A DNA stretch of 64,000 nucleotides from an uncultured Eudoraea sp. (GTDB lineage Bacteria > Bacteroidota > Bacteroidia > Flavobacteriales > Flavobacteriaceae), in contig NZ_CANLGX010000006.1 in NCBI RefSeq assembly GCF_947490415.1, positions 124,001-188,000 of the forward strand. The letters are read 5' to 3'. Positions 17,366-26,892 of this stretch are shown piece after piece. How positions within the stretch are numbered: position 1 is the stretch's first letter; each line of letters opens with the position of its first letter. The position numbers and the translations under genes are program-made. The notes beneath the pieces are model-generated. The model searched no databases. It was not told where the DNA came from and was given only the letters and a program-made list of their open reading frames with translations.

Positions 17366-17546
17366 CGATGTTTTTTAACGGAGTTGAATAGATCAGCTTT
17401 CAGCTAAAAACTCATTTTTGGGATAAGCTGTGTTTAGCATTGAATTTTGTCGGACATACCATTCGTTGGTCGTAAAACTCTATAGCCCTGGCCATTGAGT
17501 ATTAATTTTATAAGACGATTGCCCAAATCAAAAAACCGCCTACATC
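17366..17546. other. Intergenic gap without a clear feature
   Basis: This 181-bp stretch lies between the ndh remnant and a plus-strand lipoprotein gene. All frames are interrupted by stops. No strong promoter, hairpin or repeat was seen. It may contain further unrecognisable ndh debris and the promoter of the gene at 17547. Confidence 0.4.
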
Positions 17547-18734
17547 ATGCTTAAGAAGTTACTATTTTATACCATCTTATATTTTTTTATCTCTTCCTGC
17601 ACACTGGATTCAGTTTATGAGTCTGTTTCTCTTGAAGAGGTTGAGGCAGTTGGTATTGACCTCCCTGAAAATAATTTTGAAAATACACTCAAAGGGGAAG
17701 AGCTGGAAATCTATAAATGGATCAGCCATGTTCAACTTAGCAATGGCCTTTTAACAAGCACTGAAGATTCGAATTTTGTTTCCCTGTACGATAATTCATT
17801 GGCTGCTCTGGCATTTATATCCGTTGGAGAATATGAAAAAGCCGAGCATATTTTTGATTATTTCAATGACCAAATCGATTTAGAATTCGTTCTAAACGGA
17901 GGAGGGTTTTTTCAATTCAGAGATAGCGCTGGAAATAATGGTAACACTATTTGGCTTGGCGATAATGCCTGGTTATTGATAGCGCTAAATAACTATTACC
18001 AAAAAACTGGAAATAATAAGTATACGCCTTTAGCCCAGCTTTTGGAAAACTGGATAAGGAGCCTGCAGGATGAAGATGGAGGCCTATGGGGCGGGTTCAG
18101 GGAAGATGGGACACAAATACACAAAATAACCGAAGGAATTATAACTGCTTTTAACGCAGTTGAAGGTTATGACGATTTTCATAAGGGTATATTAAATTAT
18201 CTTAAACAAGAACGCTGGAACACAAATGACAAGCTGCTTGTGGCGTGGCCGGAAAATGAGACCCATTATTATGCTATGGATTTGCATTCCCTGGGTTATT
18301 TAATATTTAAGAATTTCCCCGAAGAAGTACTTATTAAAGCAGAACGCTACAAAAACACCCAGGTGGCAAGTTATAACGGCAAAGAAATTACCGGTTATTG
18401 TTTTGATGAAGATAAAGATGTTATTTGGTTAGAAGGTACCGCGCAAATGGCCCTCGCTTTCAAAGAAGCCAATTTGGCCAACGAAGCCAATGGAATTCTA
18501 CAGCAACTAAAAAATGCACAAATGAATAATTCGGCCCAGTTAAATTCACTAGGCCTTCCGTATGCAACAAATGAAGGCACCAGTTATGGTTCCTCTTTAT
18601 TGTGGGAAAATGCCTCGAGCACTCCGGCAATCTCATCCAGTATTTGGTACTTATTTAACGTATTAAATTTTAGCCCTCTGGATCTTGGCAAACAAAAGAA
18701 TATTCCAACCGAAGATATGTTCTGGAATTTTTAA
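17547..18734 (+). CDS. Lipoprotein with a six-hairpin (alpha/alpha) glycosidase-like fold
   Basis: 395 residues. The signal MLKKLLFYTILYFFISSC ends in a lipobox Cys at 18. The mature chain has repeated paired-helix units with conserved-looking aromatic and acidic loops: YDNSLAALAFI, IWLGDNAWLLIALNNYY, QDEDGGLWGGFREDG, TEGIITAFNAVEGY, YAMDLHSLGYLIF, VIWLEGTAQMALAF. This resembles (alpha/alpha)6 barrels of glycoside hydrolase and lyase type. No catalytic residue can be assigned with certainty. It could act on carbohydrate at the cell surface or periplasm. It is monocistronic or paired with the small gene after it. Confidence 0.55.
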   Translation: MLKKLLFYTILYFFISSCTLDSVYESVSLEEVEAVGIDLPENNFENTLKGEELEIYKWISHVQLSNGLLTSTEDSNFVSLYDNSLAALAFISVGEYEKAEHIFDYFNDQIDLEFVLNGGGFFQFRDSAGNNGNTIWLGDNAWLLIALNNYYQKTGNNKYTPLAQLLENWIRSLQDEDGGLWGGFREDGTQIHKITEGIITAFNAVEGYDDFHKGILNYLKQERWNTNDKLLVAWPENETHYYAMDLHSLGYLIFKNFPEEVLIKAERYKNTQVASYNGKEITGYCFDEDKDVIWLEGTAQMALAFKEANLANEANGILQQLKNAQMNNSAQLNSLGLPYATNEGTSYGSSLLWENASSTPAISSSIWYLFNVLNFSPLDLGKQKNIPTEDMFWNF

Positions 18735-18801
18735 ATATCTACAGATTTATCATTGCGTTAACACCGGCGTTTTTTGATTTTAGATAACTTTAAAATAAAA
18801 A

Positions 18802-19020
18802 ATGAAATCTTCTGCTATGTTTTGGGTTGGAGCAACCACTATCCTGTTAATAATGGTGACCATAATGGCCACTATGAATTTCGCTTTTAGCTGGGTCTTT
18901 TACCTCACTGTACTTGGTCAGATAATGATAGTTTATATGGTCTATAAAGTACTTACAGACAACTACAAAACTTCAAAAACATTTGAAGACTTCTATGAGG
19001 ATTACCCAATAAGCAAATAA
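18802..19020 (+). CDS. Small two-helix membrane protein
   Basis: 72 residues. Two hydrophobic helices (about 7-27 and 29-47) are followed by a charged tail, FEDFYEDYPISK. It is similar in style to small conserved flavobacterial proteins of unknown function. A weak plus-strand terminator follows. The coding reading is supported by the ordered helices and the clean start after a short gap, not by a known family. Confidence 0.6.
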   Translation: MKSSAMFWVGATTILLIMVTIMATMNFAFSWVFYLTVLGQIMIVYMVYKVLTDNYKTSKTFEDFYEDYPISK

Positions 19021-19037
19021 ATGCTCCTCCTCGGTTG

Positions 19038-19066
19038 GAAGAGATTAATTCTTCTTTATTTTTTTT
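19038..19066 (+). terminator. Weak intrinsic terminator
   Basis: GAAGA (19038-19042) pairs with TCTTC (19050-19054). It is followed by TTTATTTTTTTT (19055-19066). The stem is short and AT-rich but the T tract is good. It lies 18 bp after the stop of the small membrane protein gene. Confidence 0.4.
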
Positions 19067-19071
19067 CTGAA

Positions 19072-19914
19072 CTAGTCGGGTAATACCAGAAGAGGTATTG
19101 GCGTGTGAAACGCAATGCGTTTGACCACAGGTTCTTTAACCAATTCTTCCAGAAATCCATGTCGATAATGTACAAGGGCAAGCAATTGGATGTCAAACTC
19201 CTTTATGAAGAATTCAATCACATCTGATTTACTGGCAAAATAAGGCATGCTATGCAAACAATGTGATACAGACGAAACATACTCCAGTAATATATCTTTA
19301 TTTGAATGCTGGTACTTGTTCAATTCTTCCTCCTCGCTAATATGCATTATATTTATAGTAGCTCCAAATTTAGCAGTCAGCTGAATCAAAGGCTTAATTA
19401 CTTCTACACTAAAATTTCTTTTAAAATCGGTAGGGAAACCAATTCTAACAGGTTTTATATACTCAAAATCTTCCGGTACCGCCAGAATTGGGCATGTTCT
19501 TACGGCCTTAATTATTCTTACGGTATTACTTCCCAAAAATACCTCCTCAAAGCCAGATGATCCTTTTGTACCTGTTACTATAAAATCAATATCCTTTGCT
19601 TCCACAAGCTCTTTGATTTCTTCGGTTAGCAGATTAAACGAAGAAACGCAATTAAAACTGTGTTGAGGGTATTTATAATACGTATTGATTTGATTCAAAA
19701 ATTCTTCCAATCCACTCTCAGACTCGGATCGAACATTATCTTCAAGTAACCCTCCATGAATAGTAGCAGCCATAAAACGGCTGTGTACTATAGCAGGGGT
19801 ATATGTATTTAAAAGATGAAAAGCACATTCTTCTTCTTTAAAAAATTCAATTGCAAACTTTGCAGCATTTAAAGAATTTTTGGAAAAATCTGTTGGTAAT
19901 AATATGTTTTTCAT
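19072..19914 (-). CDS. Universal stress protein with two Usp domains
   Basis: 280 residues. The first Usp domain begins ILLPTDFSKNSLNAAKFA and contains the FIVTGTKGSSGFEEVFLGSNTVRII block (about 115-140) with the G-x2-G-x9-G(S/T) nucleotide-binding pattern. The second (about 157-280) is more degenerate. Such tandem Usp proteins respond to stress and starvation. A Crp/Fnr-type box with a -7 element sits just upstream, suggesting induction when oxygen is low. A second copy lies at 45.7 kb behind hemN, also under such a box. Confidence 0.9.
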   Translation of the reverse strand: MKNILLPTDFSKNSLNAAKFAIEFFKEEECAFHLLNTYTPAIVHSRFMAATIHGGLLEDNVRSESESGLEEFLNQINTYYKYPQHSFNCVSSFNLLTEEIKELVEAKDIDFIVTGTKGSSGFEEVFLGSNTVRIIKAVRTCPILAVPEDFEYIKPVRIGFPTDFKRNFSVEVIKPLIQLTAKFGATINIMHISEEEELNKYQHSNKDILLEYVSSVSHCLHSMPYFASKSDVIEFFIKEFDIQLLALVHYRHGFLEELVKEPVVKRIAFHTPIPLLVLPD

Positions 19915-19939
19915 ACACCCGATTAAAGAAACAACGGTG

Positions 19940-19982
19940 TAAAAATACCTCTGGGATTACATGGAAACAATGATATATGTCA
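19940..19982 (-). promoter_or_regulatory. Crp/Fnr-type box and -7 element ahead of uspA-1
   Basis: TGATATATGTCA (19971-19982) fits TGAY-N4-RTCA. On the minus strand TATTTTTA (19940-19947), one base off TAnnTTTG, begins 29.5 bp from the box centre. The leader to the ATG at 19914 would be about 19 nt. This is a class II-like activator layout shared with four other sites in the window. Confidence 0.6.
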
Positions 19983-20071
19983 GGTTTTTAAATCCTGAAT
20001 AATTATTGACAAGTACTTATTTACTTTAGGCAGGAACTATATTGGGGCTGAATTAGTACTGAAGTGCTGAA

Positions 20072-20767
20072 CTAAAATCCTTCAGCAAGTTCGCTTAATT
20101 TCTTTTCATCCAAAATTCCAAGTTTCTTCCCGGAACTCTTTAGCAAGCCCTTCTTTTTAAATTCCGAAATAATTCGAATGCAGGATTCCGTGGCAGTGCC
20201 AACAACATTAGCTATATCCTCCCTTGAAAGGGTAAGAACTAAATATCCGTCCGCGTCTTCACCATAGTTAGATTTAAGATAAAGGAATGCTTCTGCGATA
20301 CGTTGTTTTACAGTTTTTTGAGAAATATTTACAATCACATCATCTGCTTCTCTTAAGTCATGTGACATGAGGCGAAGGACTTCAAATGTAAAACCAGGAT
20401 TCTTGTGTAAGGTATTCACAATTACTTCTTTGGGAATAAAGCAAAGTTCCATATCGTTAACAGCGACTGCACTTAAATTTGAAGTCTCCTCTGCAATCAC
20501 AGAACGTTGACCCATAACTTCACCTTTTGTGGCTAATTTCACTATTTGATCTTTTCCGTTAGAGCTTAGTTTAGAAAGCTTTGAAACCCCATCCCGAACA
20601 CAAAACACCCCGTTTAGTTTTTCTCCTTCTTCGAAAATAGCTTCGCCTTTTCTAACGCTTTTGGAAATCTTTGAATCAGAAACCTGTTTTAATTCATCCT
20701 TACTCATAGCCCGTAAGGAATTAAATTGACGTACTATACAATTCTCGCACCTGTTTTCAGAGCCCAT
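20072..20767 (-). CDS. Crp/Fnr family transcriptional regulator
   Basis: 231 residues: a cyclic-nucleotide-binding-type sensor barrel (about 25-130), a dimerisation helix (about 130-160) and a winged helix at the C-terminus. The recognition helix TATESCIRIISEF has E194 and R198 four residues apart, as in Crp and Fnr, which read TGA/TCA half-sites. Cysteines are at 7, 10, 56, 109 and 196. The N-terminal C7-x2-C10 lacks the third close Cys of E. coli FNR, so a classical 4Fe-4S sensor is uncertain. It is divergent from ccoI, with a box in the gap. It probably controls the respiratory genes here. Confidence 0.85.
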   Translation of the reverse strand: MGSENRCENCIVRQFNSLRAMSKDELKQVSDSKISKSVRKGEAIFEEGEKLNGVFCVRDGVSKLSKLSSNGKDQIVKLATKGEVMGQRSVIAEETSNLSAVAVNDMELCFIPKEVIVNTLHKNPGFTFEVLRLMSHDLREADDVIVNISQKTVKQRIAEAFLYLKSNYGEDADGYLVLTLSREDIANVVGTATESCIRIISEFKKKGLLKSSGKKLGILDEKKLSELAEGF

Positions 20768-20810
20768 GGATTTTTGTTTACGCTATTGAACTTCAAAATT
20801 ATCGAAAAGG

Positions 20811-20853
20811 TGACAAATATCATATATATTTTAAGTAAATTACTACAATTTCG
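20811..20853 (+). promoter_or_regulatory. Crp/Fnr-type box between the regulator and ccoI
   Basis: TGACAAATATCA (20811-20822) fits TGAY-N4-RTCA. At the shared 29.5-bp spacing the plus strand reads CAATTTCG (20846-20853), two bases off TAnnTTTG. An overlapping TACAATTT begins 2 bp earlier. The box could also affect the divergent regulator gene, whose start is at 20767. Confidence 0.5.
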
Positions 20854-20882
20854 CATTCAGGTAGTAAGCAAATGTTATTAAT

Positions 20883-23252
20883 ATGAGTAAATGTTACCAC
20901 TGTGGTGATAACTGCAACATCACGGCGATAGTATTTGACGATAAGAATTTCTGTTGTAACGGATGTAAAACAGTCTATGAGATTTTTCAGTCTAATGATC
21001 TGACCTATTACTATGATCTTCAATCAGGCGCGGGTACTACTCCATTAGCCATTGAAGGAAAATACGATTTTCTCACTTCCAATACCATTGCACAACGATT
21101 AATTGAATTTGATGATGGAACTGTTCAAATTGTTAATCTGTTTATTCCAGGTATACATTGCAGTTCGTGTATTTGGGTGTTGGAGAATTTAAAAAAATTA
21201 CATCCCGGAATTACGAATTCACAGGTAGACTTCCCAAAAAAAACAGTTAGAGTTACTTTTAAAGCGGAACTGGTTACATTAAAAGAACTGGTTATATTAT
21301 TAGCAAAAATTGGTTATGAACCCTATATCTCCCTTGATGATTATGACAAGGGTAAGAGTAAAACAGACAGAAGTATATTATATAAACTTGGTGTTGCCGG
21401 TTTTGCTTTTGGGAATATTATGTTTTTATCTTTTCCGGAGTATTTTGAGGTGGGGGAATTTTGGCTTGATCAGTACAAAGGTTTATTCAGATGGTTGATG
21501 TTTGCTTTTTCACTCCCTGTTGTATTTTATGCAGGTAGTGATTATCTCATCTCTGCTTACAAAGGATTGCGTTCCGGACTTTTAAATATTGATGTGCCAA
21601 TTGCCCTGGGTGTTTTGGTGCTTTTTACTCGCAGTAGTTTCGAAATATTCTTTGACTTGGGTTCGGGCTTCTTTGACAGTCTTACGGGTTTAATTTTCTT
21701 CTTATTGGTTGGGAGATTCTTTCAACAAAAAACATATTCATTCCTTTCTTTTGAACGCGACTACAAGTCGTATTTCCCTATTGCAGTTACCAGATTAAGC
21801 AAAAAAAAGAAAGAGGAAACAGTTCAGGTATATGATATTAAAAGAGGCGACAGGTTACTAATAAGGAATAAGGAACTAATTCCGGTAGATGGAATCCTTA
21901 TAAACGGGAAGGCCCAAATAGATTATAGCTTTGTAACCGGAGAATCAGAGCCTGTCCAAAAAATTTCCGGTGATAAAGTTTTTGCCGGTGGCAGACAGTG
22001 TTATGGCGCAATTGAAATAGAAACTTTAAAAAGTGTTTCTCAGAGCTATCTCACGCAATTATGGGGTAATTCGGTTTTCCAAAAAGACAAGACAACTGCT
22101 TTTCAAACTTTAACAGACAGCATAGGAAAACGCTTTACAATAGCTGTATTGGCTATTGCCATAATTGCAGCATCTTTTTGGATGTATCAGGACAGCAGTA
22201 AGGTATTTAATGTTTTTACAGCTGTACTTATCATTGCCTGTCCGTGCGCTATTGCCCTTGCAGCTCCGTTTACCCTGGGCAATATGTTACGGATTTTCGG
22301 ACGTAAAAAATTCTATCTGAAGGACAGTAGTGTAATAGAGCAGTTGGCTCAAATAGATACTGCAATATTTGATAAAACCGGTACAATAACAACAACGCAA
22401 TCTAGTTCAATTTCCTATGAAGGCATGGAGCTTTCTGTTGAGGAGGAATCCTTGCTAAAAAATACCCTGAGGGCATCCAACCATCCGCTGAGCAGATCAC
22501 TATATGCATTGTTAAAAGAACACGATATAGAAACCCTTGATGAGTATAGGGAATATACAGGGAAAGGAGTACAAGGGGTTAAGGACAAGAGCGACGTTAA
22601 AGTTGGTTCCGCAGATTTTGTAGGGCATCAACAACAAAGTGATTATAACAGCACCTCCGTTCATGTAAGCGCAAATGATGCCTATAAGGGGTGTTTTGTT
22701 TTTAATAATAATTACAGGGAAGGAGTTTCGGAAGTTTTTAAAGAAATGGGGCGCTATATGGATTTAGCCGTAATATCGGGCGATAATTCAGGAGAAAAGA
22801 CCAGGCTGGAAAAGCTTTTACCAAAATTGACCCCTTTATATTTTAATCAAAAACCAACGGATAAGTTGGAGTTTATAAGCGAGTTACAGGCTAATGACAA
22901 AAAGGTCCTAATGGTGGGTGATGGTCTAAATGATGCAGGTGCTCTGGCACAGAGTAATGTGGGTCTTGCAATTTCTGAAAACATAAACGTTTTCTCCCCC
23001 GCCTGTGATGGAATTCTTGATGCTACAAAATTTAAATATCTTAACAATTACATTCTGGCCTCTAAAAAGGCCATAAAAATTATTAAATTGTGTTTTATTC
23101 TCTCATTGATGTATAATGTGGTTGGGCTTTATTTTGCTGTGACAGGACAGTTAGAACCCGTAATTGCAGCAATCTTAATGCCATTGAGTTCAATTAGCAT
23201 TGTGGCTTTTGCTACACTTGCAACCAATGTAATAGGAAAGAAGTTAAATTAA
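20883..23252 (+). CDS. ccoI: Cation-transporting P-type ATPase CcoI (copper supply to cbb3 oxidase)
   Basis: 789 residues. The N-terminus is a Cys-rich metal-binding segment (CYHCGDNC, then CCNGC). A heavy-metal-associated domain follows with C93-S-S-C96. About eight transmembrane helices surround the ion-path motif C453-P-C455. Phosphorylation is at D497 in DKTGT and the hinge motif is GDGLNDAGA. CcoI-type ATPases move copper to the outside for assembly of cbb3 oxidase, unlike CopA, which exports excess copper. Position directly ahead of ccoS and ccoNO supports this assignment. Confidence 0.92.
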   Translation: MSKCYHCGDNCNITAIVFDDKNFCCNGCKTVYEIFQSNDLTYYYDLQSGAGTTPLAIEGKYDFLTSNTIAQRLIEFDDGTVQIVNLFIPGIHCSSCIWVLENLKKLHPGITNSQVDFPKKTVRVTFKAELVTLKELVILLAKIGYEPYISLDDYDKGKSKTDRSILYKLGVAGFAFGNIMFLSFPEYFEVGEFWLDQYKGLFRWLMFAFSLPVVFYAGSDYLISAYKGLRSGLLNIDVPIALGVLVLFTRSSFEIFFDLGSGFFDSLTGLIFFLLVGRFFQQKTYSFLSFERDYKSYFPIAVTRLSKKKKEETVQVYDIKRGDRLLIRNKELIPVDGILINGKAQIDYSFVTGESEPVQKISGDKVFAGGRQCYGAIEIETLKSVSQSYLTQLWGNSVFQKDKTTAFQTLTDSIGKRFTIAVLAIAIIAASFWMYQDSSKVFNVFTAVLIIACPCAIALAAPFTLGNMLRIFGRKKFYLKDSSVIEQLAQIDTAIFDKTGTITTTQSSSISYEGMELSVEEESLLKNTLRASNHPLSRSLYALLKEHDIETLDEYREYTGKGVQGVKDKSDVKVGSADFVGHQQQSDYNSTSVHVSANDAYKGCFVFNNNYREGVSEVFKEMGRYMDLAVISGDNSGEKTRLEKLLPKLTPLYFNQKPTDKLEFISELQANDKKVLMVGDGLNDAGALAQSNVGLAISENINVFSPACDGILDATKFKYLNNYILASKKAIKIIKLCFILSLMYNVVGLYFAVTGQLEPVIAAILMPLSSISIVAFATLATNVIGKKLN

Positions 23253-23262
23253 TTAAAGAACC

Positions 23263-23305
23263 TGACATATGTCATTTTTTGAAATTGTCCACAAATGTAG
23301 TTTTA
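23263..23305 (+). promoter_or_regulatory. Crp/Fnr-type box and -7 element ahead of ccoS-ccoNOQP
   Basis: TGACATATGTCA (23263-23274) is a perfect palindrome and the best-formed box of the window. TAGTTTTA (23298-23305), one base off TAnnTTTG, begins 29.5 bp from its centre. The leader to the ccoS ATG at 23325 would be about 14 nt. It gives the structural cco genes a promoter separate from ccoI. Confidence 0.65.
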
Positions 23306-23324
23306 CGCCAGAATTCAGGTAGGT

Positions 23325-23540
23325 ATGAGTGTCATTTATTTATTGCTTACAATTAGTATTGTAGTAGCACTGGTTTTCTTTGCTGCTTTTATCATTTCTG
23401 TTCGGAGCGGGCAGTATGATGACTCGTATACTCCCTCAGTCAGAATGTTATTTGAAGATGAAGTTGTAAAAAACACAACTATAGAACCTACTACTAAAAT
23501 CAAAAAATCAAACCAACTAAATAAAAAGCAAAATTTGTAA
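23325..23540 (+). CDS. ccoS: cbb3 oxidase maturation protein CcoS
   Basis: 71 residues. One N-terminal transmembrane helix (about 3-26) is followed by the family motif SVRSGQYDD and a short cytoplasmic tail ending in Lys/Asn-rich sequence. CcoS is needed for cofactor insertion into CcoN in studied bacteria. It is separated from ccoNO by 2 bp, so it is likely translated from the same message. Confidence 0.9.
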   Translation: MSVIYLLLTISIVVALVFFAAFIISVRSGQYDDSYTPSVRMLFEDEVVKNTTIEPTTKIKKSNQLNKKQNL

Positions 23541-23542
23541 TT

Positions 23543-25744
23543 ATGGAAGTACAACAGTTCTATTACGACAACAAGATCGTAAAAAATTTCCTCTATGCCA
23601 CCTTGTTTTGGGGAATCATTGGTATGCTCGTAGGATTACTACTTGCATTAATGTTTCTATTCCCTAATATAACAGATGGAATATCATTTCTAAGTTTCGG
23701 ACGACTTCGCCCATTGCACACCAATGCTGTTATCTTTGCATTCGTAGGGAACGCTATCTTTGCCGGGGTTTATTACTCTACCCAGCGTTTACTCAAAGCC
23801 CGTATGTTTAGTGACTTCCTAAGTAAGTTTAACTTCTGGGGGTGGCAAGCTATAATAGTAGCGGCAGCAATCACGCTTCCTCTTGGATATAGTACTTCTA
23901 AAGAATATGCTGAGTTGGAGTGGCCAATTGATATTGCAATTGCGCTTGTATGGGTCGCATTTGGATGGAACCTGATTGGAACAATGGTTAAAAGAAGACA
24001 ACGTCACCTTTATGTGGCTATTTGGTTCTATTTGGCCACATTCGTAACAGTAGCTGTTCTTCATATCTTTAATAGTTTGGAATTACCGGTTAGCGCTTTA
24101 AAAAGTTATTCGGTATATGCAGGAGTTCAGGATGCTTTGGTTCAATGGTGGTACGGTCATAACGCTGTGGCTTTCTTCCTTACCACACCTTTTTTAGGAC
24201 TAATGTATTATTTTGTTCCTAAAGCGGCCAACAGGCCTGTATACTCCTATAGACTTTCCATAGTCCATTTCTGGTCATTGATTTTTATTTACATCTGGGC
24301 CGGACCTCACCATTTACTCTATTCGGCCTTACCCGATTGGGCACAAAATTTAGGTGTAGCATTTTCAGTTATGCTTATTGCTCCTTCCTGGGGTGGTATG
24401 ATAAATGGGTTACTGACCCTTAGAGGAGCCTGGGATAAGGTACGTACAGACCCAACCCTTAAATTTATGGTGGTTGCAATTACAGGTTATGGGATGGCGA
24501 CTTTTGAAGGTCCCATGTTATCCCTGAAAAATGTAAATGCCATAGCCCATTTTAGTGATTGGATTATTGCACATGTCCATGTAGGTGCCCTTGCCTGGAA
24601 TGGTTTTCTGGCCTTTGGAATGATATACTGGATGGTGCCCAAAATGTTTAAAACCAGACTGCATTCTATCCCTATGGCTAATTTCCACTTTTGGATTGGT
24701 ACTTTAGGAATCATATTATATGCCTTGCCCATGTATGTCGCCGGCTTTACTCAGGCTTTGATGTGGAAAGAATTTAATCCGGATGGCTCCCTTGTTTACG
24801 GGAACTTCTTAGAGACGGTAAATGAAATTATGCCAATGTACTGGATGCGGGCGATTGGTGGCAGCCTGTACATTGTTGGGTTTATTGTAATGTTGTACAA
24901 CATAGTAGTTACGGTTCGCTCGGGTAGCAAGGTGGAAGATGAACTTGCAGAAGCGGCAGCCCTAACCAGGGTATCTAAAAAAAGAACCGCAGGAGAAACG
25001 TATCATACCTGGCTGGAACGCAAACCTATTAAATTGACAATATTTGCTACAATAGCCATTCTTATTGGGGGGATTGTCCAGATAGTCCCAACTATTCTGG
25101 TAAAATCAAATATACCAACTATTACAAGTGTAAAACCATATACTCCTCTGGAATTGGAGGGAAGAGATCTTTATATACGTGAAGGTTGTGTAGGTTGTCA
25201 TTCTCAGATGATTCGTCCTTTCAGAAGCGAGGTGGAACGATATGGAGAATACGCCAAAGCAGGAGAGTTTGTTTATGATCACCCATTCCTTTGGGGGAGT
25301 AAACGTACAGGGCCTGATTTATTGCGAATTGGGGGTAAATATTCCGATAGTTGGCATCTTAACCATATGTATGACCCCCAAAGCACCTCTTCAGGTTCCA
25401 TAATGCCGGCATATCAGTGGTTAGTTCTCAATGAACACGACAGAAGTGATATACAGGGAAAAATGGAAGCAATGGTAAGTCTCGGTGTACCTTATACCGA
25501 AGAGGAAATTGCGAATGCAGAGGCTTCTATGGAAGAACAGTCCATACAAATAGAAGAAAACCTTTATGCTGATCCCGATTTTGTAAAATCCTATGAAGCA
25601 GATAAAAAATACGCTGCGGATAACGGATTGGACTTTGTAGAAATGCGTGATCGTGAAATAGTTTCGCTAATCGCTTACTTACAGCGGCTAGGTACGGATA
25701 TAAAAGTTAAGGAAACCGACGAATTATTGTCAGAAAACAAGTAG
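23543..25744 (+). CDS. ccoNO: Fused cbb3 cytochrome oxidase subunits I and II (CcoN-CcoO)
   Basis: 733 residues. Residues 1 to about 480 are CcoN with twelve or so helices. Haem and copper ligands are seen in [35 protein letters not shown] and [10 protein letters not shown]. Residues about 500-730 are CcoO, with one membrane helix and one haem c site at C549-x2-C552-H553 (CVGCHSQM). In proteobacteria these are two genes, while the fusion is usual in Bacteroidota. The complex reduces oxygen with high affinity and pumps protons. It is followed after 3 bp by ccoQ. Confidence 0.95.
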   Translation: MEVQQFYYDNKIVKNFLYATLFWGIIGMLVGLLLALMFLFPNITDGISFLSFGRLRPLHTNAVIFAFVGNAIFAGVYYSTQRLLKARMFSDFLSKFNFWGWQAIIVAAAITLPLGYSTSKEYAELEWPIDIAIALVWVAFGWNLIGTMVKRRQRHLYVAIWFYLATFVTVAVLHIFNSLELPVSALKSYSVYAGVQDALVQWWYGHNAVAFFLTTPFLGLMYYFVPKAANRPVYSYRLSIVHFWSLIFIYIWAGPHHLLYSALPDWAQNLGVAFSVMLIAPSWGGMINGLLTLRGAWDKVRTDPTLKFMVVAITGYGMATFEGPMLSLKNVNAIAHFSDWIIAHVHVGALAWNGFLAFGMIYWMVPKMFKTRLHSIPMANFHFWIGTLGIILYALPMYVAGFTQALMWKEFNPDGSLVYGNFLETVNEIMPMYWMRAIGGSLYIVGFIVMLYNIVVTVRSGSKVEDELAEAAALTRVSKKRTAGETYHTWLERKPIKLTIFATIAILIGGIVQIVPTILVKSNIPTITSVKPYTPLELEGRDLYIREGCVGCHSQMIRPFRSEVERYGEYAKAGEFVYDHPFLWGSKRTGPDLLRIGGKYSDSWHLNHMYDPQSTSSGSIMPAYQWLVLNEHDRSDIQGKMEAMVSLGVPYTEEEIANAEASMEEQSIQIEENLYADPDFVKSYEADKKYAADNGLDFVEMRDREIVSLIAYLQRLGTDIKVKETDELLSENK

Positions 25745-25747
25745 ATC

Positions 25748-25930
25748 ATGCTAAAATTTATAAAAAATCACATGGAAAGTATGGAAGGCATTGCCACGTA
25801 TCCCATGATATCATTACTTATCTTCTTTATATTTTTTGCCATTCTTTTTTGGTGGGTATTTACCGCCTCCAAAGAGCATATAAAAGAAGTAAGTGAAATA
25901 CCCTTAGAAGATAATCAACCAAAACAATAA
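25748..25930 (+). CDS. ccoQ: cbb3 oxidase small subunit CcoQ
   Basis: 60 residues with a single helix (about 18-40, rich in Phe and Ile) and an acidic/Lys tail. Length, topology and place between ccoNO and ccoP fit CcoQ (FixQ), a stabilising subunit. Sequence conservation in this family is low, so the call rests largely on context. Confidence 0.8.
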   Translation: MLKFIKNHMESMEGIATYPMISLLIFFIFFAILFWWVFTASKEHIKEVSEIPLEDNQPKQ

Positions 25931-25935
25931 GAGCC

Positions 25936-26892
25936 ATGAAAAATATGTCACCCTGGTGGATCAGAATCCCTATAATATTCTTTATCATCTTCGGACTGAT
26001 GGAGTACTTTATTGACTCCGGAGAAAAACCTGCATTTATTGAATATCCTATAACACAGTTCTTTCTGTTGATGGTGTTATTAATTTTAATTGCAATTGAG
26101 CTTATTTTAAAGTCTATAGAAAATGTTATGTTTCAAACCCTTTCCTCAGAAGGTAAAGAAAGGTATTTGGAATCTAAATCTAAACAACTGGAATGGAGTT
26201 GGGGTAAGAAAATGTACCAAAAACTACTAGGCTCCAAACCCATAGAGGCTGAAGGTGAAATCATTTTGGATCACAACTATGATGGTATAAAAGAGCTTGA
26301 CAATAAATTACCGCCATGGTGGGTTTACCTTTTTTATGCCACCATTATTTTTGGGGTTATATACCTTATAAGATTCGAAATTTATGGCGATTATGATCAG
26401 GATTTAGAATATGAACTGGAGGTAGCAGAAGCACAGGCCCAAATTGAAGCTTATAAAAAAACTGCTAAAGATCTGGTAGATGTAAATACTGTGGCATTAT
26501 TAACTGAAGCCTCAGATATTAGTGCAGGAAAATCCATATTTGAAACCAATTGCGTTGTATGTCATATGGCAGATGGTGGCGGAGGGATTGGCCCAAATCT
26601 TGCAGACGAATATTGGATCCTGGGAGGTGGAATTAAAAATGTGTTTAATACCATTTCGGAAGGTGGTCGGGCCGGTAAAGGAATGGTTTCATGGAAGCAA
26701 ACGCTTAAACCATTAGAAATGGCACAGGTAGCCAGTTATCTGCTAAGTTTTCAAGGCACTACACCAGCTAATCCCAAGGCAGCTGAAGGAGACCTATGGG
26801 TAGACGAAAATGCTCCAGAAGAGGAAAGCGCGCCTAATGATGCTACTCCGGATAAGGAGACGGACTCTACCTCGGTGGTTATTAATGAATAA
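25936..26892 (+). CDS. ccoP: cbb3 oxidase subunit CcoP with a single haem c domain
   Basis: 318 residues. Two N-terminal hydrophobic segments (about 9-24 and 41-57) precede the CcoP signature LPPWWVYLFYATIIFGVIY (about 125-143). One cytochrome c domain follows with C206-x2-C209-H210 and a GKGMVSWK segment carrying the axial Met. Proteobacterial CcoP has two haem c sites. Only one CxxCH is present here. The tail after 290 is acidic and Pro-rich. CcoP receives electrons from the bc1 or alternative complex III route and passes them to the CcoO part. Confidence 0.92.
   Translation: MKNMSPWWIRIPIIFFIIFGLMEYFIDSGEKPAFIEYPITQFFLLMVLLILIAIELILKSIENVMFQTLSSEGKERYLESKSKQLEWSWGKKMYQKLLGSKPIEAEGEIILDHNYDGIKELDNKLPPWWVYLFYATIIFGVIYLIRFEIYGDYDQDLEYELEVAEAQAQIEAYKKTAKDLVDVNTVALLTEASDISAGKSIFETNCVVCHMADGGGGIGPNLADEYWILGGGIKNVFNTISEGGRAGKGMVSWKQTLKPLEMAQVASYLLSFQGTTPANPKAAEGDLWVDENAPEEESAPNDATPDKETDSTSVVINE

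Noticed and set aside
20820-21023. Minus-strand short frame over the start of ccoI
   Set aside because: It is antisense to a certain gene, overlaps the Crp/Fnr box region and has no protein features.
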